A DNA stretch of 64,000 nt from an uncultured Maribacter sp. GTDB taxonomy: Bacteria > Bacteroidota > Bacteroidia > Flavobacteriales > Flavobacteriaceae. The stretch covers positions 21,142 to 85,141 of the forward strand of contig CANLTE010000010.1 of assembly GCA_947493885.1 (NCBI GenBank). The letters are read 5' to 3'. Within the stretch, counting starts at the first letter, position 1; each line of letters opens with the position of its first letter. The notes under the pieces are model-generated. The model made no database searches. It saw only the letters and a list, made by a program, of their open reading frames with translations, and had not been told where the DNA came from. Positions 8,501-17,798 of the stretch are shown piece by piece. The position numbers were made by a program, and so were the translations under genes.

Positions 8501-10066
8501 ATCAATGGCCTTTTAACGCTTGATAATGCGGGCATAGGAATACCATACCTAAATGTAAATTATAGTTTTGCTCCAAACTCAAGAGTAAGACTTAGTAAGC
8601 AAACTTTCAATTTTGAAAATATTGGGTTAAGTGATGTAGCACATAATACAAAAGCAACTTTGGATGGTACAATAACACATTCGTTTTTTAAAGATTGGGT
8701 TCTTGATTTAGATGTTGATACATATAACAATCGATTTTTAATTTTAGATACTGAATATGAAGAAGGTGATTTATACTACGGCTCGGGATACTTAAAGGGA
8801 GTTGGACGAATATTCGGGTCTACTAGGGCGCTTACTATTACCGTAGAAGGAGAAACAGCAAGAGGAACATCTTTAAAAATACCATTGAGCGATGTGGCTT
8901 CGGTGGGAGATTATTCCTTTATAAATTTTGTTGAAAAGGGAGATGTTAAGTCAATAGAGGCACAAAGGGTGCTAGATGATATTCAAGGATTGGAATTAGA
9001 GTTTGATTTAGATATCACCAAAGATGCTGTGGTGGAAATTGTAACGGATCAAAAAACAAATAGCTCGTTAAGGGGGTCGGGAGAGGGGCCTCTGCTGCTG
9101 CGTATTAATACCAGGGGTAAGTTTGAGATGTATGGAGTGTTTGTTGTTGTTAATGGAGTGTATAACCATAAATTTGGAGGTGTCATAAACAAAACTTTTA
9201 ATGTGCAACCTGGGGGAACAATAACATGGGAAAGAGATCCATTAGGAGCGCAGTTAGATATGCAAGCTATATATTCATTAACAGCTAATCCAGGGCCTTT
9301 GTTAGATAACACAGGATATACACGTAGAATAAATACGGATGTTGTAATAGATCTTTCTGGAGAGCTTGAAAGTCCTGATATTGCTTTTGGAATTGACTTT
9401 CCAGGGACAAATTCTATTATTAAGTCTGAATTAGAATATCGTCTTCAAGATCCGATAATTGAAGAAAGAAATGCACTGTTTTTATTGGCTCAAGGTTCTT
9501 TTGTTAGTGATCAAGCTGGATTTAATCAGCAGGCAGTGACAGGTAATTTATTACAATCGGCATCGGGTCTTTTGAGCAAAGTGTTAAATGGAGATAATGA
9601 TAAATATGATTTAGGTTTATCATATGAGCAAGGCGGTTTTGATAGAAATGCAGATATACAAAGAGAAGACCGTATTGGGGTAACCGTGTCAACAAAAATT
9701 AGTGATAGAGTACTTTTTAACGGTAGGTTAGGAGTGCCTGTGGGGGGGAGTAGTGAGACAGTGGTTGCGGGCGATGTTGAAATTCAGCTATTGCTAAACG
9801 AGGAAGGAACGTTAAGCGCTAAAATTTTTAATCGAGAAAATGAAATTCAGGAGTTTCTTGGAGATGATCAGGGTTATACACAAGGGTTAGGTATTTCGTA
9901 TGAAGTAGATTTTGATAATTTTAGAGAGCTTTTTCGTAAAATATTAGGCAAAAAAGAAGAAGAAAAAAGTGTTCCACCGAAAAAACCTATAGAAAGTAAA
10001 ACGCCTTCTTCTACTATGGGAAAGGATAGCTTGTTAAAGTTTTATCCGAAGGAAAAAACGTTTTAA
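5591..10066 (+). CDS. tamB: Translocation/assembly module TamB (DUF490), non-ATG start
   Basis: A very large envelope protein of about 1490 residues: one N-terminal membrane helix (LLVFLLICVLGTIILSLPVV), a long repetitive beta-rich body, and a C-terminal TamB/DUF490 domain (about 1000-1450; VNGVYNHKFGGVINKTFN, LFLLAQGSF). Family members bridge inner and outer membranes and work with TamA/BamA-like proteins in outer-membrane protein or lipid transport. The start is uncertain. No ATG lies between the in-frame stop at 5582 and the membrane helix. A TTG at 5627 would remove the basic lead KKLKK that normally precedes the helix. An ATC at 5591, with AAGG 5 nt before it, keeps it and is used here provisionally. 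The C-terminal tail is Lys/Pro/Ser-rich and charged. Confidence 0.88.
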   Translation: MKKLKKILVRTLLVFLLICVLGTIILSLPVVQTRFATYATDSINKEFGTNIKIEKVRLSLISWDVALKSIYIQDYQKDTLFYVDRLKTSIVSIRNLTKGKLEFGEIDVDDLHFKLKTYEGKRNTNLEVFIEKLDDGKPRKPGTPPFFFYAENVKVKTSRFQYVDENFENTKILDFKKLNINADDFQILGPDVSAGIKEMSFSSQRNLEVQKLTTNFKYTKQQMRFDSLGIQTLNSHLKGSLVFDYDRKDFANFLNKVNVDAQFNESTVSLGEVNNLYNEFGADKRVVFSSRFSGVLNDLNAEKLFLNSDNTGIRGDFNFKNLFNRREPFVLNAKIKNITSSYYELRGLMPKILGKSLPKSFTKLGQFTVLGNTVITETSVDAKVNINSAIGSSYTDVVLENVNKIEDVTYKGFVSLIDFDLGGFVEIDKIGKTSLDFNVEGKGFTKESLNTEVIGDVYSIVFNDYDYQNLKVSGVLKDQLFDGLLVSDDDNIKFNFKGLADFGEGRNNFNFNANVAYADLKKLNFIRDSVSIFKGNVVMDVSGNTLDNIIGDISFSKTNYKNANDTYYFDDFKVSSSFENDSIRTVEINSPDIITGYLKGNFKTKELGRLIQNSLGSIYTNYRPFKISKGQTLAFNFRIYNKIVDVFFPEVKFDPNTFIKGNINSDEGDFRLNFKSPSIIAYGNEADKIEVKIDNKNPLFNTFVSVGDLSTDYYDVRDFNLINTTLKDTLFFRAEFKGGSKYNDSYNLNFYHTFNNQNKSVIGLKRSEIDIKGNTWVLNKNGDDKNKVIVNKTLDSITIREIVMNNDVQEQIRLKGQLADSTYKDLELQFKIVSLDKITPVVDSLRLQGEVNGTLNILQKEGIYLPSSNLKVDDFGVNDIRMGDLSVGIVGNRDLTDFVVSSQLTDNGIEKLGIVGNIKNTGRIPEANLLANFRRFDIEPFNPLGEGIIGDIRGKISGSAQITGKIDNPEINGLLTLDNAGIGIPYLNVNYSFAPNSRVRLSKQTFNFENIGLSDVAHNTKATLDGTITHSFFKDWVLDLDVDTYNNRFLILDTEYEEGDLYYGSGYLKGVGRIFGSTRALTITVEGETARGTSLKIPLSDVASVGDYSFINFVEKGDVKSIEAQRVLDDIQGLELEFDLDITKDAVVEIVTDQKTNSSLRGSGEGPLLLRINTRGKFEMYGVFVVVNGVYNHKFGGVINKTFNVQPGGTITWERDPLGAQLDMQAIYSLTANPGPLLDNTGYTRRINTDVVIDLSGELESPDIAFGIDFPGTNSIIKSELEYRLQDPIIEERNALFLLAQGSFVSDQAGFNQQAVTGNLLQSASGLLSKVLNGDNDKYDLGLSYEQGGFDRNADIQREDRIGVTVSTKISDRVLFNGRLGVPVGGSSETVVAGDVEIQLLLNEEGTLSAKIFNRENEIQEFLGDDQGYTQGLGISYEVDFDNFRELFRKILGKKEEEKSVPPKKPIESKTPSSTMGKDSLLKFYPKEKTF

Positions 10067-10120
10067 AATTGCAAATTATAGATTATTAAAATGTTACATT
10101 TTTACAATCTAGATAAAGTT

Positions 10121-10151
10121 TTGTTTAAGAAAACGTTTTCGTATATTTTTG
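10121..10151 (+). promoter_or_regulatory. Promoter of pfkA-gap
   Basis: TTTG (10121-10124), a 19-nt spacer and TATTTTTG (10144-10151) are a full match to the Bacteroidetes housekeeping promoter. The start would be near 10158, giving a leader of about 65 nt. A second -7-like element TACTTTTG (10198-10205) lies closer to the gene but lacks a -33 element. Confidence 0.65.
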
Positions 10152-10222
10152 CCTAAAAATAAGGGCTTTAACAGTTCTTTTATTTCAATAAGTTTCCTAC
10201 TTTTGTTGGCTTAAATTATCAG

Positions 10223-11206
10223 ATGGCTAAAATACAAAAAATAGCAGTTTTCACCTCTGGTGGAGACTCTCCTGGAATGAACGCAGCCATAAGATCTGTA
10301 GTTCGTACATGTGCTTACCTTGAAGTAGATTGCGTTGGAATATATCATGGTTATGAAGGCATGATTGAAGGCAACTTTAAAGCAATGGATGCTCGAAGCG
10401 TAAATAATATTATCAATAAAGGAGGTACTATCTTAAAATCTGCAAGAAGTGTAGAATTTAGAACAGCCGAAGGTAGAAAAAAGGCATATAAGCAATTAAA
10501 AGCAGAAGGAATAGATGCTTTTATTGTTATTGGAGGTGATGGAAGTTTTACTGGAGCAATGGTTTTTAATCAGGAATACAACTTTCCAGTTATAGGAATT
10601 CCAGGAACTATAGATAATGATATTTTCGGAACTACTTTTACTCTGGGGTTTGATACCGCTTTAAATACAGTTGTAGAAGCAATAGATAAAATTAGAGATA
10701 CTGCAAGTTCGCACAATAGATTGTTTTTTGTAGAGGTAATGGGTCGCGATGTAGGGCACATAGCACTAAATGCAGGTATTGGAGCGGGAGCTGAAGAAAT
10801 TTTAATTCCAGAAGAAAATTTAGGGTTAGACAGGTTAATAGAATCTTTACGGCGTAGTAAGGAGTCTGGGAAATCTTCTAGTATTGTAATTGTTGCAGAA
10901 GGTGATAAAACAGGAAAAAATGTTTTTGAACTTAAAGAATATGTAGAAAAACATCTTCCCATATATGATGTTAGAGTATCTGTTTTAGGACATATGCAAC
11001 GAGGAGGAGCTCCATCGTGCTACGATCGTGTGTTAGCTTCAAGAATGGGAGTTAGAGCAGTGGAAGCACTTTTGGAAGGAAGAACAAGTTTAATGGTGGG
11101 TATTCAGGATAACAAACTTATTTTAACGCCAATAGATAAGGCTATTAAGGGGCATACCAAAATAGATAAGGAACTCATTAGAGTTTCAGATATAATGACC
11201 GTATAA
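10223..11206 (+). CDS. pfkA: ATP-dependent 6-phosphofructokinase
   Basis: A 327-residue glycolytic enzyme converting fructose 6-phosphate to fructose 1,6-bisphosphate in the cytosol. It shows TSGGDSPGMNAAIR (about 12-25), GGDGS (104-108) and PGTIDND (127-133, with D131 as the catalytic base). Glycine in GGDGS and in PGTIDND indicates the ATP-using rather than the pyrophosphate-using type. VLGHMQRGGAPSCYDR near residue 255-270 is the usual substrate loop. The gap gene starts 27 nt downstream, so the two glycolytic genes form an operon behind a strong promoter. Confidence 0.97.
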   Translation: MAKIQKIAVFTSGGDSPGMNAAIRSVVRTCAYLEVDCVGIYHGYEGMIEGNFKAMDARSVNNIINKGGTILKSARSVEFRTAEGRKKAYKQLKAEGIDAFIVIGGDGSFTGAMVFNQEYNFPVIGIPGTIDNDIFGTTFTLGFDTALNTVVEAIDKIRDTASSHNRLFFVEVMGRDVGHIALNAGIGAGAEEILIPEENLGLDRLIESLRRSKESGKSSSIVIVAEGDKTGKNVFELKEYVEKHLPIYDVRVSVLGHMQRGGAPSCYDRVLASRMGVRAVEALLEGRTSLMVGIQDNKLILTPIDKAIKGHTKIDKELIRVSDIMTV

Positions 11207-12235
<1,029 letters not shown>

Positions 12236-12263
12236 TAAAATAAATATTTGTTTATGTAAGGAT

Positions 12264-12308
12264 ATCCTGAAAGTAAGTTATTTTGCTTATTTTCAGGATT
12301 CTTTTTTA
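12264..12308 (+). terminator. Rho-independent terminator of pfkA-gap
   Basis: A 14-bp stem (12264-12277 with 12286-12299, one G-T pair; core ATCCTGAAA / TTTCAGGAT), an 8-nt loop, then TCTTTTTTAAA. It lies directly after gap and ends 12 nt before the next start codon, so the kinase gene downstream depends on readthrough or on a promoter within the hairpin region. Confidence 0.88.
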
Positions 12309-12319
12309 AATACTGTTAT

Positions 12320-13171
12320 ATGATATTAATTGTAGATAGTGGTGCAACAAAAGCCGATTGGATTGCTTTGGATGAAAAAGGTAATCAGTTGTTTTTTACA
12401 CAAACTTTAGGTCTTAGCCCAGAAGTGTTAACCAGGGAAGTAATTGAAGATAGATTAGCTAATAATTTTGAACTTTCAAAAAATAAAGAAAGTGTTGCTA
12501 AGTTATTTTTCTACGGGGCTGGCTGCGGAACTGATCGCATGAAAACATTTTTAAAAGATATTTTCTCAGACTTTTTTCCTAATGCAAAAGCGGTAGTAAA
12601 AGAAGATACCTATGCGGCAATTTATTCAACAATAAAAATTGGAGAGCAGGGTATAGTATGTATATTGGGTACAGGGTCCAATTGTAGTTATTATGATGGT
12701 AATCAATTATTTCAAAAAGTAACTTCGTTAGGCTATATTCCAATGGATGATGGTAGTGGTAATTTTTTTGGAAGAAAGCTTATACGCGATTATTACTTCA
12801 ATAAAATTCCTCAAGATTTAGCTATAAAATTTGCCAATGAGTATAATTTGGATGCTGATGTAATTAAAGATAATCTTTATAAACAACCTAACCCAAATAC
12901 CTATTTAGCAACTTTTGCGCGTTTCATGATAGAAAATAAGGAGCATCCATATTGTAAAGGTGTTATTGATAAAGGGTTTCAGCAGTTTATTAATAACTAT
13001 GTAATGCAATTTGAGTTGGCAACTAAGGTTCCAGTTAATTTTGTAGGTAGTATAGCTTTCTATTTAAAGGATGAGTTGATATCCGTATTGAAGCGCAATG
13101 ATTTGGTTGTTGGTGTAATTCGTCAAAGACCAATTGAAGGTCTTGTGGAATTTCATCAAAAAACCTTGTAG
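12320..13171 (+). CDS. BadF/BadG-type ATPase, probable N-acetylglucosamine kinase
   Basis: A 283-residue ASKHA-fold sugar kinase of the type usually annotated as N-acetylglucosamine kinase in Bacteroidota. It shows the phosphate-1 motif VDSGATKADWIAL (about 5-17), FYGAGCGTD, a GTGSN phosphate-2 loop (about 119-123) and DDGSGNFFGRKLI. Probable role is phosphorylation of GlcNAc released in wall recycling or glycan use; substrate is inferred from family. It starts just after the gap terminator. Convergent with ridA, whose stop is 5 nt away. Confidence 0.82.
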   Translation: MILIVDSGATKADWIALDEKGNQLFFTQTLGLSPEVLTREVIEDRLANNFELSKNKESVAKLFFYGAGCGTDRMKTFLKDIFSDFFPNAKAVVKEDTYAAIYSTIKIGEQGIVCILGTGSNCSYYDGNQLFQKVTSLGYIPMDDGSGNFFGRKLIRDYYFNKIPQDLAIKFANEYNLDADVIKDNLYKQPNPNTYLATFARFMIENKEHPYCKGVIDKGFQQFINNYVMQFELATKVPVNFVGSIAFYLKDELISVLKRNDLVVGVIRQRPIEGLVEFHQKTL

Positions 13172-13176
13172 GTTAA

Positions 13177-13557
13177 TTATAGGATTGCTATCATTGAAAT
13201 TTCAACATTAACAAATTTGGGTAAATTAGCAACCTCAACAGTTTCTCTTGCTGGAGCTGTTTCGGAGTCAAAATAAGCACCATAAACTTCGTTTACGGCT
13301 GAAAACTGATTCATATCACTTAAAAATATAGAACTTTTCACCACATTTTCAAAAGTTAAACCAGCCTCGGTCAAAATGGCTTTTAAATTTTCCATAGACT
13401 GTCTGGTTTCTTTTTTGATGTCACCACTTACCAAATCTCCTGTTGAAGGGTCGATTGGAATTTGACCCGAAATATATAATGTGTTACCTGCTAGAACAGC
13501 TTGATTATATGGTCCAATAGGCGCAGGGGCGTTCACGGTATTTACTATTTTTTTCAT
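13177..13557 (-). CDS. ridA: RidA family enamine/imine deaminase
   Basis: A 126-residue protein matching RidA/YjgF. These trimers hydrolyse reactive 2-aminoacrylate and related imines made by PLP enzymes. Visible are APIGPYNQAV at the N-terminus, LYISGQIPIDP, the motif VVKSSIFLSDM and APARETVEVANLP, which holds the arginine that binds the substrate carboxylate. Full length. It lies 20 nt after lptD on the same strand, a pairing often seen in Flavobacteria. Confidence 0.93.
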   Translation of the reverse strand: MKKIVNTVNAPAPIGPYNQAVLAGNTLYISGQIPIDPSTGDLVSGDIKKETRQSMENLKAILTEAGLTFENVVKSSIFLSDMNQFSAVNEVYGAYFDSETAPARETVEVANLPKFVNVEISMIAIL

Positions 13558-13577
13558 ACAAGTAAATTTTACGAATA

Positions 13578-16304
13578 TTATTGACTTCTAATAGGTTGAC
13601 TTCGGTTTTCCCATTTAAGATCCTTAAGTATTGAGCTTTTTATTCCTATATAAAAATACCATCTTTTGAATTGACCAAAAGGAGTCCAATTAAATCGCAT
13701 AGTGAAACTTTTTAAATCTCTTTCAAAGCGTAATTGCGTTAATGTAAAACCTTTATTTTTTATATCATAACCAGAGGATCCTCCAATTTTCCATCTTGGA
13801 GATAATGAAATATCACCAGAAAACATTAGCGAGTGGCTGCTAAACTCATTTTGCCGTGCGCTATTGGAATAATTGGCAGCATATGCAAATCTAAAGTTCC
13901 ATGGAATTTTGGTTCCATAGATAGGGTTTTCTACATCGCTGTCTGATTGTTTTTCGTCTTCTAAATCCCGTCGGGAAAAACTATCATCTTTTCCAAATAA
14001 ATCATCATCACGACCTCCACTCGCAGCTACGTAATCATAAGGATCTGGTTCGTCATCTTCTTCTTTCTTTTCTTTTTTCTTGCCGAAAGTTTCGCTGTCT
14101 ATTGAGTAGCCAACATTTACATTGGCTCTAGTTAAGCGTAGTAAACTTCCACCATTGTCTATATTGAATTTATTAAATCTACGCCCGTTACCATCAACAG
14201 CATAAGGGTCTAAACCAGCTGAAAAGTTAATAGACATTTTGTTATCCAAAATAGATGTTCCACCGTTTACATTTAGTGGACTAAGTTTTAAAGAATCAGA
14301 CTCAAAATTATAGCCTGTAGAAATATTAAAATTACTAAGGAGGGGTATTTTTTTAGGTTTTGTTGCTGTAGAGTCTTTATCTCGTACTTTTGCTTCTAAG
14401 GTATTTGCAAGTGAAAATGTAATACTATTGGAGCGGTTTAAACTGGGAGCTCCGTTAAGTGTTCCTTGAAAGCGAGTATATTGCACAGGGTTACCATTGG
14501 CACCTTCATATTCATCATAAAATTGTTCAAAAGAAGGAGCCCATCCGTATCCAATGGATGGTCTCATTACATGGCGAATAGCTTGTATTTTTTTGCTTTC
14601 ACCAAAATTAAAAGTACCATAAATTGTTGTTCCTATACTAGCACTAAGGTTGTATTTATTAAAGCGATCAAAACCACTAATGGTGTCTCTTACAACTTTA
14701 TTTTCTTGAATGTCAAAACTTTGTCTAAAAGTTTCAAGCGTCCACACATCTTCATAGCTTCCACCCATAGAAACACTTAAGTATTTGGCGACTTTAAAGT
14801 TTGTGCTAACGGGCAATCGGTGTCTAGCCCCAACTCTTGCGTTATCAAACATTTCACTTTTAAAAAAGTCTTCATCATTTGTAGAAATACTGTTGCTTGC
14901 ATTAACATCATACTGAAAGTTTATGTTTTGCAGTGCTCCTTTTTTTATACCATCTCTTTTAGCAAACGGAAATATACGTTCAAGACTTGCTTGAAAAGTT
15001 GGCAATGTCATTTGTATATTATTTGCGGCAGCATTTTGCGAAGTAAGTTGACTATGCGTAGCTGTAATACTCATGTTTACCGATGGGTATGCAGGAAAAG
15101 TTTTTGAGTATGATATAGATGATGATAAAGTATTGTTTTGTGTATTAGGTAGGTTTTGTCGCTGTAATGAATTTTGATAATATTGGCTACTACCTAAGTT
15201 TACCGAAGCAGAGAATCTAGAATTAGGACTGGCTTTGGTGTCCTGCGAATGTGATATTTGTATGTTGTAGTTGCTAGACCTGCTATAATCATCAAATCCT
15301 TTTTGGCTATTCACTAGATTTTCATACCTAATATTAATGTTTCCACGGTATTTATATCTTTTGGTATATATAGATTGTGTATTAACGCTGTAGCTTCCAT
15401 TAGTATAAAAACTACCCATTAGGGTCATATCTGCATATTCTCCAATAGGGATGTAATACCCCATATCTTGCAAAAAATACCCTCTATCGGGTTCATTACC
15501 AAATGTTGGCATTATAATTCCAGCAGAGCGCCCAACACTTAATGGAAAATAAGCAAATGGTAAAAAAATGGGTGTAGGAACATCAACAATGTATAAATTA
15601 CTAAAACCTGCAATTACCTTCTTCTTGGGAACAAACTTAGCCTTACGAACTCTAATATAGTAATCAGGGCTAATAGTATCTTCCGCGGTAGTTAATTTGC
15701 CTTCGCTTAAAAAGTAAACTGAGTCATTTTCTTTTTTAGTAATATCTGCGTACACTTTCATGGCATCACTACCCAAAGCTCCTGCGGCTGCCTGTTGTTC
15801 TGTTCTAGAGTTCCAAATTAAGGCCTTTTGCGTGTCAAAATTGAATCTAATAGAGTCTGGAATTACTTCATTAGAACCTTGTTTGAAATAAGGTAATTGG
15901 GTATAATTACCCAAGGAGTCCTTTATTCTACCTGCATAAACCTCATTTTTTATGTAGTCCATTATTATTATACCAGCTTTTAACTGCGTGTCTTGGTAGT
16001 TAATTTCGGCTTCGTTGTATAAGTATATTTTTTGGTCGCTCTGACTTAGCTTAACATAATCTTTCGCTTTGTAAGTTATTTTTCCTAAAAGAATGGATTG
16101 TTTTTTGTTTAAAGAGTCAGATGCAATACTATCTTGGGCTGTTTCCTCTTGAATGTCTTTTAGTGTTAAAATAGGCGCGGTAATGGAGTCTTCAACAACA
16201 TCATACGCAGGGAGAGGTACAACTTTATCTTCTTGGGCAGAAGAAAAATTAACGCCCATCGCAAGCATTAAAAAGACAAGAAATAAATGTTTATTTGATT
16301 GCAA
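13578..16304 (-). CDS. lptD: LPS-assembly protein LptD (OstA-type, Bacteroidota form)
   Basis: A 908-residue outer-membrane protein with a signal peptide (1-24, ending FSSAQ), an N-terminal OstA/LptA-like beta-jellyroll (about 55-260; KAGIIIMDYIKNEVYA, YIRVRKAKFVPKKKV) and a large C-terminal beta-barrel. LptD inserts lipopolysaccharide into the outer leaflet together with LptE. The LFLPFAYFPLSVGRSAGI-like segment near residue 245 is well conserved in the family. An acidic loop near 740-790 (KKEEDDEPDPYDY) is an extra-barrel insertion. It is divergent from the amidase gene and followed by ridA. Confidence 0.9.
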   Translation of the reverse strand: MQSNKHLFLVFLMLAMGVNFSSAQEDKVVPLPAYDVVEDSITAPILTLKDIQEETAQDSIASDSLNKKQSILLGKITYKAKDYVKLSQSDQKIYLYNEAEINYQDTQLKAGIIIMDYIKNEVYAGRIKDSLGNYTQLPYFKQGSNEVIPDSIRFNFDTQKALIWNSRTEQQAAAGALGSDAMKVYADITKKENDSVYFLSEGKLTTAEDTISPDYYIRVRKAKFVPKKKVIAGFSNLYIVDVPTPIFLPFAYFPLSVGRSAGIIMPTFGNEPDRGYFLQDMGYYIPIGEYADMTLMGSFYTNGSYSVNTQSIYTKRYKYRGNINIRYENLVNSQKGFDDYSRSSNYNIQISHSQDTKASPNSRFSASVNLGSSQYYQNSLQRQNLPNTQNNTLSSSISYSKTFPAYPSVNMSITATHSQLTSQNAAANNIQMTLPTFQASLERIFPFAKRDGIKKGALQNINFQYDVNASNSISTNDEDFFKSEMFDNARVGARHRLPVSTNFKVAKYLSVSMGGSYEDVWTLETFRQSFDIQENKVVRDTISGFDRFNKYNLSASIGTTIYGTFNFGESKKIQAIRHVMRPSIGYGWAPSFEQFYDEYEGANGNPVQYTRFQGTLNGAPSLNRSNSITFSLANTLEAKVRDKDSTATKPKKIPLLSNFNISTGYNFESDSLKLSPLNVNGGTSILDNKMSINFSAGLDPYAVDGNGRRFNKFNIDNGGSLLRLTRANVNVGYSIDSETFGKKKEKKEEDDEPDPYDYVAASGGRDDDLFGKDDSFSRRDLEDEKQSDSDVENPIYGTKIPWNFRFAYAANYSNSARQNEFSSHSLMFSGDISLSPRWKIGGSSGYDIKNKGFTLTQLRFERDLKSFTMRFNWTPFGQFKRWYFYIGIKSSILKDLKWENRSQPIRSQ

Positions 16305-16324
16305 TGCTATATATCCTATTTTTG
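16294..16324 (+). promoter_or_regulatory. Promoter of the amidase-MCE group, overlapping the lptD start
   Basis: TTTG (16294-16297), a 19-nt spacer and TATTTTTG (16317-16324) form a full consensus match. The -33 element lies inside the first codons of lptD on the opposite strand. Transcription would start near 16331 and leave a leader of about 105 nt. Confidence 0.6.
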
Positions 16325-16351
16325 TAAAAGGTTTAGCTTTTTTTACGAAGT

Positions 16352-16359
16352 CAAAACTA
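16352..16359 (-). promoter_or_regulatory. Candidate -7 element of lptD
   Basis: On the minus strand this is TAGTTTTG, matching TAnnTTTG, 48 nt upstream of the lptD start. No clear -33 TTTG is present. It lies within the leader of the divergent amidase transcript. Confidence 0.35.
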
Positions 16360-16435
16360 CATATATTTTTTGTTCCGATACTAGACTATTACAATAATTT
16401 TAACCATTTCTAGGGTCTTTAAGGCTAATGTTAAT

Positions 16436-17743
16436 ATGAATACTGGACTTTTTTATACTACTTTTTTATCATTTATTTTTTGTTCGTTTATTACACTTGC
16501 TTCTGAAAATCAAGGAGAACAGGATACTGATCCTTTTGTTGTTGTGCTAGATGCAGGGCACGGAGGACATGATCCAGGTAATTTGGGAAATGGGTATTTA
16601 GAAAAAAACATTGCACTTAGTATAGTCTTGAATGTTGGTAAAATACTAGAGCAAAATCCGGATATTAAAGTAGTTTATACCAGAAAGGATGATACTTTTA
16701 TTGATTTGTTTGTTCGTGGTGAAATAGCAAATAAAGCAAATGCAGATTTGTTTGTTTCGGTTCATTGCGATTCTCATAGTTCAGATGCGCATGGTGCAGG
16801 GACATTTGTATTGGGTTTACACGCTAATAAACAAAATTTTGAAATTGCCAAAAAGGAAAACTCTGTAATATATTTAGAAGATAATTATGAATCTAGATAT
16901 GCAGATTATGATATTAATTCTCCAGAGTCTGTAATTGGTTTAACTATTATGCAAGAGGAGTTTTTGGATCAGAGTATTTCGTTAGCAAAAATGATTCAAG
17001 ATAACTTTACTGAAAGTTTAAAACGAAAAGACAGGAAAGTTAAACAAGCTGGATTCATAGTGTTGCATCAAACTTTTATGCCAAGTGTTTTGGTGGAAAC
17101 GGGGTTCTTAACAAATAAGTCCGAGGGACAATATTTAAACTCTTTTAAAGGACAGAAAGAGATGGGGTCTGCTATAGCAAAAGCTATTTTAAAATATAAA
17201 GAAGGTATTCGGAGCAATACTTTTAATTCTCCTATTAAGATTAAGGAAGAAGCTCCGGCCGTTGTTGAACCAGTTAAAAAAGAAGAAAAACAGGAAGTCC
17301 CTGTAATAAAAATTCCTAGGGAAGAAAAAATAATTGAAAAAACCGAAGTTATTGTTAAAGAGGAGGTGAAGCCAGTTGTTGTTAAAGAAAAACCTGGCAA
17401 ACCTATTGTAAAAGTAGAAGATAAGGAGGCCAAAAAAGAACCTGTTAAGCTACTATCTGTTGCAGAAAAGGGAAATTCTAAAATTGAATTTAGAGTTCAG
17501 ATTATGGCCAGTGTTAAAGTAATTGAGTTGGATGGCGATAATTTTAATGGATTAAATAAGTTATCTAAAGAACAACATAAAAATTTTTATAGATATATGT
17601 ACGGTAATGTGGACACCTACCAAGCTGCAAAGTTGTTAAAATCTAATGCAGATTTAAAAGGGTATAAAACATCGTATATTGTAGCATATAAAGATGGCAA
17701 ACGTATTCCGGTGAAGGAAGCACTGAAATACGTTTCACAATAA
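16436..17743 (+). CDS. N-acetylmuramoyl-L-alanine amidase (Amidase_3) with C-terminal extension
   Basis: A 435-residue secreted zinc amidase that cuts the bond between MurNAc and L-Ala in peptidoglycan, probably in cell separation. The signal peptide covers about residues 1-22. The catalytic domain (about 33-255) has zinc ligands H42 in LDAGHGGHDPG and E56 in YLEKNIALS, a third His in VSVHCDSHS, and the catalytic Glu in VLVETGFLTNKSEG. A Glu/Lys/Pro/Val-rich linker (about 265-350) leads to a SPOR-like C-terminal part (EFRVQIMASVKVIEL and YRYMYGNVDTYQAAKLL), which may bind denuded glycan at the septum. First gene of a long plus-strand group. Confidence 0.9.
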   Translation: MNTGLFYTTFLSFIFCSFITLASENQGEQDTDPFVVVLDAGHGGHDPGNLGNGYLEKNIALSIVLNVGKILEQNPDIKVVYTRKDDTFIDLFVRGEIANKANADLFVSVHCDSHSSDAHGAGTFVLGLHANKQNFEIAKKENSVIYLEDNYESRYADYDINSPESVIGLTIMQEEFLDQSISLAKMIQDNFTESLKRKDRKVKQAGFIVLHQTFMPSVLVETGFLTNKSEGQYLNSFKGQKEMGSAIAKAILKYKEGIRSNTFNSPIKIKEEAPAVVEPVKKEEKQEVPVIKIPREEKIIEKTEVIVKEEVKPVVVKEKPGKPIVKVEDKEAKKEPVKLLSVAEKGNSKIEFRVQIMASVKVIELDGDNFNGLNKLSKEQHKNFYRYMYGNVDTYQAAKLLKSNADLKGYKTSYIVAYKDGKRIPVKEALKYVSQ

Positions 17744-17798
17744 TAGAATCTTCTAAAAATTTATTTCTAATTTTGTTAGAAACAGAAAAACAATCCGT

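Noticed and set aside
8179..8535. 118-codon frame antisense to tamB
   Set aside because: Shadow frame inside a conserved long gene; composition follows the complementary strand and shows no domain.
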